Assembly (NCBI GenBank): GCA_030220185.1
Contig: JASPKZ010007531.1
Span: forward strand, 434,001-498,000
DNA from: Diploptera punctata
Lineage: Eukaryota; Arthropoda; Insecta; Blattodea; Blaberidae
Reading direction: 5' to 3'
Length of the DNA stretch: 64,000 bases
How positions within the stretch are numbered: the stretch's first letter is position 1; every line of letters starts with the position of its first letter. Positions 60,717 to 64,000 of this stretch are shown piece by piece. The notes beneath the pieces were generated by a model. It did not search any database. It worked only from the letters and a program-made list of their open reading frames with translations, and had not been told where the DNA came from. The position numbers and the translations under genes were made by a program.

Positions 60717-60769
60717 ACCAATATCTGTTCAATATCAAATACATTAATTGATATAGGGCACCCCATGCT

Positions 60770-61510
60770 ATTAGACTATAACTTACAAATATCACTCTCG
60801 GCCGAATGTGATGTGAAAGAACAAATATCATTGGGGGCCACATGCGAAGGGATCGAGAGCCGCAGGCAGCCCGCGGGTTGGACATACCTAGCCTAAACGT
60901 TTCCCAACAATTGTCTTATTGGTGAGGAAAAACCCAGACAAAAATCACCCTGGAAACTTGTCCCAACCGGAGATCGGTCCACTACATATGAGGAAACGAC
61001 GCAATTCTGACACCAAATGGTGGACTTAATCTTGATTTAAAATTGTTAAATGTGCAGCAACTTCTGATATCATGTAGGTCCACATGCCCTTTTATCTAAT
61101 TTTTAAGAAATATCTTTTTCTTGTGACATGACCCTGTTAAAAGTTTTTTTTTTTACTCTCTCTTTCAGAAATCTGCAGCTTCGCTGGGTAAAAGACAAGG
61201 AAATGATGCAATGTATAAAAAGTCAAGGCCGAGTCGTGACTGTAGAGAATAATTTTTATTCAACTGACCATGTGTATGAAAATCTTGTCATTTATGATCT
61301 GTGTACTATCAGTGAACAATAAACAATACTGTAACTACATAGTCAATCCCAAAACGTTTAAAACTCAATCCTCAAGTATTGTTTTCAAATAACGAAATCA
61401 TGGCTTCCTTCGGAAGGGAAGTAAAGTTGTGAGCGTAGGGGTAGATTATGACATTTAAATTACCTTAAGGTATTTTGCAGTCTTTCCAGCCTTGTTTTGA
61501 ACTTTGACGC
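60770..61510. other. Interval with SINE family I scrap, no gene
   Basis: CAATTGTCTTATTGGTGAGGA and CCCAACCGGAGATCGG (60908-60985) are a decayed SINE family I body and head. Otherwise nothing recognised; small ORFs lack motifs. Confidence 0.4.
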
Positions 61511-61519
61511 AAATTATCT

Positions 61520-61645
61520 GACATGTTAATAAACCGTTACAATAACTTACCTATTGAATATCAACATTTCACGAATGTTAAACATTTTTCTAATCGTATT
61601 AACAAAAATGTTTTCATTGCTTTCTTAGTTAATTTTGTTAATTTA
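61520..61645 (+). pseudogene. Jockey/CR1-like LINE C-terminal scrap
   Basis: LINRYNNLPIEYQHFTNVKH and FSNRINKNVF resemble the C-terminal end of a LINE protein (LP...KHFKN-type). It is followed by an ATT run (61644-61686). Confidence 0.45.
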
Positions 61646-61686
<41 letters not shown>

Positions 61687-61724
61687 CCTAGTTAAATATT
61701 GTATTTATATGTGTGTAGGGGCTA

Positions 61725-62430
61725 TATATGGTCACACGTAGAAATACATTATATAATGGAAATGGACAGCTCATGACAAACGAGGGAAATGTTGAGGAAG
61801 TGGCTGAATTCAAATACCTAGGAACAATAATCACAAATAGGAATGAGATGCACAAGGAAATTAAACATAGGCTCAATTCTGGATATGCGTGCTATTACGC
61901 ATTGCAGAGACTCTTGATGTCCCAACTCCTTTCAAAAAACGTTAAACTGAAAATATATAAAACTATTATTCTACCAGTTATATTATATCGATGCGAAACA
62001 TGTACTCTTACTTTAAGGGAGGAAAGGATATTACAATTTTTTGAGAATAAAATACTTAGGAACATTTTTGGACCAAAGAGAGATGAACAAACAGGTGAAT
62101 GGAGAAGACTACATAACAATGAACTACATGATCTTTATAGGAAGCCAGATATAATAAGAACAGTTAAGTCTCATAGACTGCGATGGGCAGGGCATGTTGC
62201 ACGTATGGGGAATGAAAGACGTGCATGGAAGCTTCTTGTAGGAAAGCCAGAAAGAAAACGCCCAGTTGGTAGACCAAGAATGAGGTGGGAGATCAATATT
62301 AACTATGATTTGAGGGAAGTAGATTATACAGCGAATGACTGGAAATTATTAGCTCAGGATAGGGATGTATGTAGAGCTTATGTCCGCGCGGCCATGAACC
62401 TATGGGTTCGATAGGGCCAGTGAGTAAGTA
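61725..62430 (+). pseudogene. 5'-truncated LINE copy, open 228-codon frame
   Basis: Frame 61728-62414 is colinear with the copy at 34686-35372 over the whole length: EVAEFKYLGTIITNRNEMHK, YKTIILPVILYRCETCTLTL (G to R and W to C changes), RLRWAGHVARMGNERRAWKL, RKRPVGRPRMRWEININYDL. Ends with GTAAGTAAGTA then TA repeats. It lacks the RT active site. Confidence 0.88.
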
Positions 62431-62534
62431 AGTATATATATATATATCGCATCTACAGTAGATTGTATTACTTAAACTTATGCCTGATTTTGTTTTCTTG
62501 TTTTTATTGTTAATTATTTCATGGCCATCACTTA

Positions 62535-64000
62535 CTTACTTACTTACTCACTGGCACTATCGAACCCGTAGGTTCATGGCCGCACGGACATAAGCTCTCC
62601 ATATATCCCTATCCTGAGCTAATGCTTTCCAATCATTCCCTGTATAATCGACTTCCCTCAAATCATAGTTAATGTTGTTCTCCCACCTCATTCTTGGTCT
62701 ACCAACTGGGCGTTTTCCTTCTGGCTTTCCTACAAGAAGTTTCCATGCACGTCTTTCATTCCCCATACGCGCAACATGTCCTGCCCATCGCAGTCTACGG
62801 GACTTAACTGTTCTTATTATATCTGGCTTCCTATAAAGACCGTGTGTAGTTCATTGTTATGTAGTCTTCTCCATTCACCTGTCTGTTCATCTCTCTTTGG
62901 TCCAAAAATTTTCCTAAGAACTTTATTCTCAAATACTCGTAATCTCCTTTCCTCCTTAAAGTAAGAGTCCATGTTTCGCACCCATATAATATAACTGGTA
63001 GAATAATAGTTTTATATATTTTCAGCTTAACGTTTTTTGAAAGGAGTTGGGACATCAAAAGTCTCTGCAATGCATAATAGCAAGCATTTCCAGAATTGAG
63101 CCTATGTTTAATTTCTTTGTGCATCTCATTCCTATTTGTGATTATTGTTCCTAGGTATTTGAATTCAGCCACTTCCTGAAAATTTCCCTCATTTGTCATT
63201 AGCTGTCCATTTCCATTATATACTGAATTTCTACGTGTGACCATATATTTAGTTTTACTGATATTTACTTCCAGTCCTAATTTCTTAGTGTTACTCAATA
63301 GTGTGTGCGTGTTGGCCTTTAGTATCTCCTCGCTATCGGCCAGTAGTACTACATCATCAGCATAAACTAACAGCTTATTAATACCATTCAGTTGTAAGCC
63401 TTCCTCATTCTCTAAAGATTTAATGGCATGCTCTAGTACAAAATTAAATAGTAGAGGAGATAGTGCATCTCCTTGCTTCAACCCATTCTGGATTTCAAAA
63501 GTGTCTGAAAACTGTTTGCCTACACGCACCCTACTCGTTGAGCCATTTAGACACATTCGTATAAGTCTAACTAACTTTTTAGGAATTCCGAACTCCAGCA
63601 GGATACTATATAACTTCTCCCTCTTAATTGAATCATATGCTTTTGGAAGTCTACGTATAGTTGATGTACAGTACCATTATATTCCCATTTCTTTTCTAAA
63701 ATCTGTCTTATACTAAAAATCTGATCTGTTGTAGACCTGTTTCTTCTAAATGCACATTGATGATCTCCTAGAATGTCATCAATATAGGGAGTAAGTCTGC
63801 TTACTATATATTTGTTAGAATTTTGTACGAAGTGAAAGTAATGAGATGCCCCTATAACTTGCTTACAAATCAGGTTTTATCTCCTGTTCTTTAATTACCT
63901 TGGAACGAGTAATTGATTCCTTCCCATTCATCTGGAAGAGCTTCTTTTTTCCCAATCATACTAAGCAAAACACCGGTAGCGTGTCCCTCATTTTTCCTCC
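62535..64000 (-). pseudogene. Longest LINE ORF2 fragment: RT palm to C-terminus, runs off the window
   Basis: Read on minus from 64000: a degenerate LPDEW-like RT start, YRGISLL, then DDILGDHQCAFRRNRSTTDQ, IFSIRQILEKKWEYNGTVHQ and LYVDF, a frame change, AYDSIKREKLYSILLEFGIP, then the open piece 62831-63556 with GLKQGDALSPLLFNFVLEHA, KLLVYADDVVLLADSEEILK and the thumb, a frame change in TLTLRRKG, and finally 62557-62766 with GNERRAWKLLVGKPEGKRPV. 3' end GAGTAAGTAAGTAAG. It is the only copy with RT motifs from the FRxxRST box to YADD. Endonuclease would lie outside the window. Confidence 0.9.

Larger units (their letters stand above)
59845..60765 (+). mobile_element. Composite repeat, copy 4, inverted relative to copy 3
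   Basis: Starts TTTACACGCTTTATATCAGC, then one body unit (CCCACTTAAATACATTGGAC, GAAACTTTGTATACTTGTAA), tRNA-Tyr unit (60091-60174) and a foldback arm (60245-60545, continued 60717-60765). A LINE fragment of 160 bp interrupts the foldback arm. Facing copy 3 across 410 bp, it makes a large inverted pair. Confidence 0.78.

Overview
The window is repeat-dominated eukaryotic nuclear DNA, almost certainly from an arthropod and most likely a large-genome insect. I recognise no host protein-coding exon. The insect inference rests on many truncated LINE C-termini of the type common in cockroach gene models (from memory, not searched), several tRNA-headed SINE families, Tc1/mariner elements, and an intron-bearing tRNA-Tyr of animal type.

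Layout. 1-9 kb: LINE 3' fragments, three SINE families, foldback elements, a 15-bp minisatellite and a 1.28-kb inverted repeat. 9.5-12.4 kb: a tRNA-like repeat, then a nearly intact Tc1 element (10624-12150) inserted in a LINE. 14.4-16.3 kb: a 1.85-kb near-perfect palindrome carrying tRNA-like ends and a hammerhead-ribozyme-like fold in each arm. 17.6-19 kb: a composite repeat holding a tRNA-Tyr(GTA) with an 18-nt intron. 19.5-26.7 kb: LINE tails, SINEs and ATT microsatellites. 26.8-33.7 kb: a complete minus-strand LTR retrotransposon with about 1.09-kb LTRs and a 4-bp target duplication; it encodes a 700-aa Gag but no recognisable pol. 34-41 kb: nested LINEs, a pogo-type fragment and a TIR element. 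41.2-41.6 kb: a Penelope-like GIY-YIG endonuclease fragment whose 3' end overlaps another hammerhead-like fold. 42.4-49 kb: a mariner-type element with 152-bp TIRs, SINEs, and a LINE interrupted by a TIR element and by a 300-bp hairpin with a 14-bp target duplication and hammerhead-like cores in both arms. 49-60.8 kb: three hairpin-ended repeats, four copies of the tRNA-Tyr composite repeat, and a 106-bp MITE inside one tRNA intron. 61.5-64 kb: LINE copies in tail-to-tail inverted orientation, the last running off the window.

How it works together: almost everything is a mobile element at some stage of decay. The best candidates for recent activity are the LTR element (LTRs about 98% alike by eye), the Tc1 element (one frameshift) and two LINE insertions. 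The most interesting signal is the repeated finding of hammerhead-like folds of one architecture at three loci (five copies counting palindrome arms), one next to a Penelope-type endonuclease. Palindromes and inverted LINE pairs give many potential double-stranded transcripts. All calls come from reading the sequence; no search or folding program was run.
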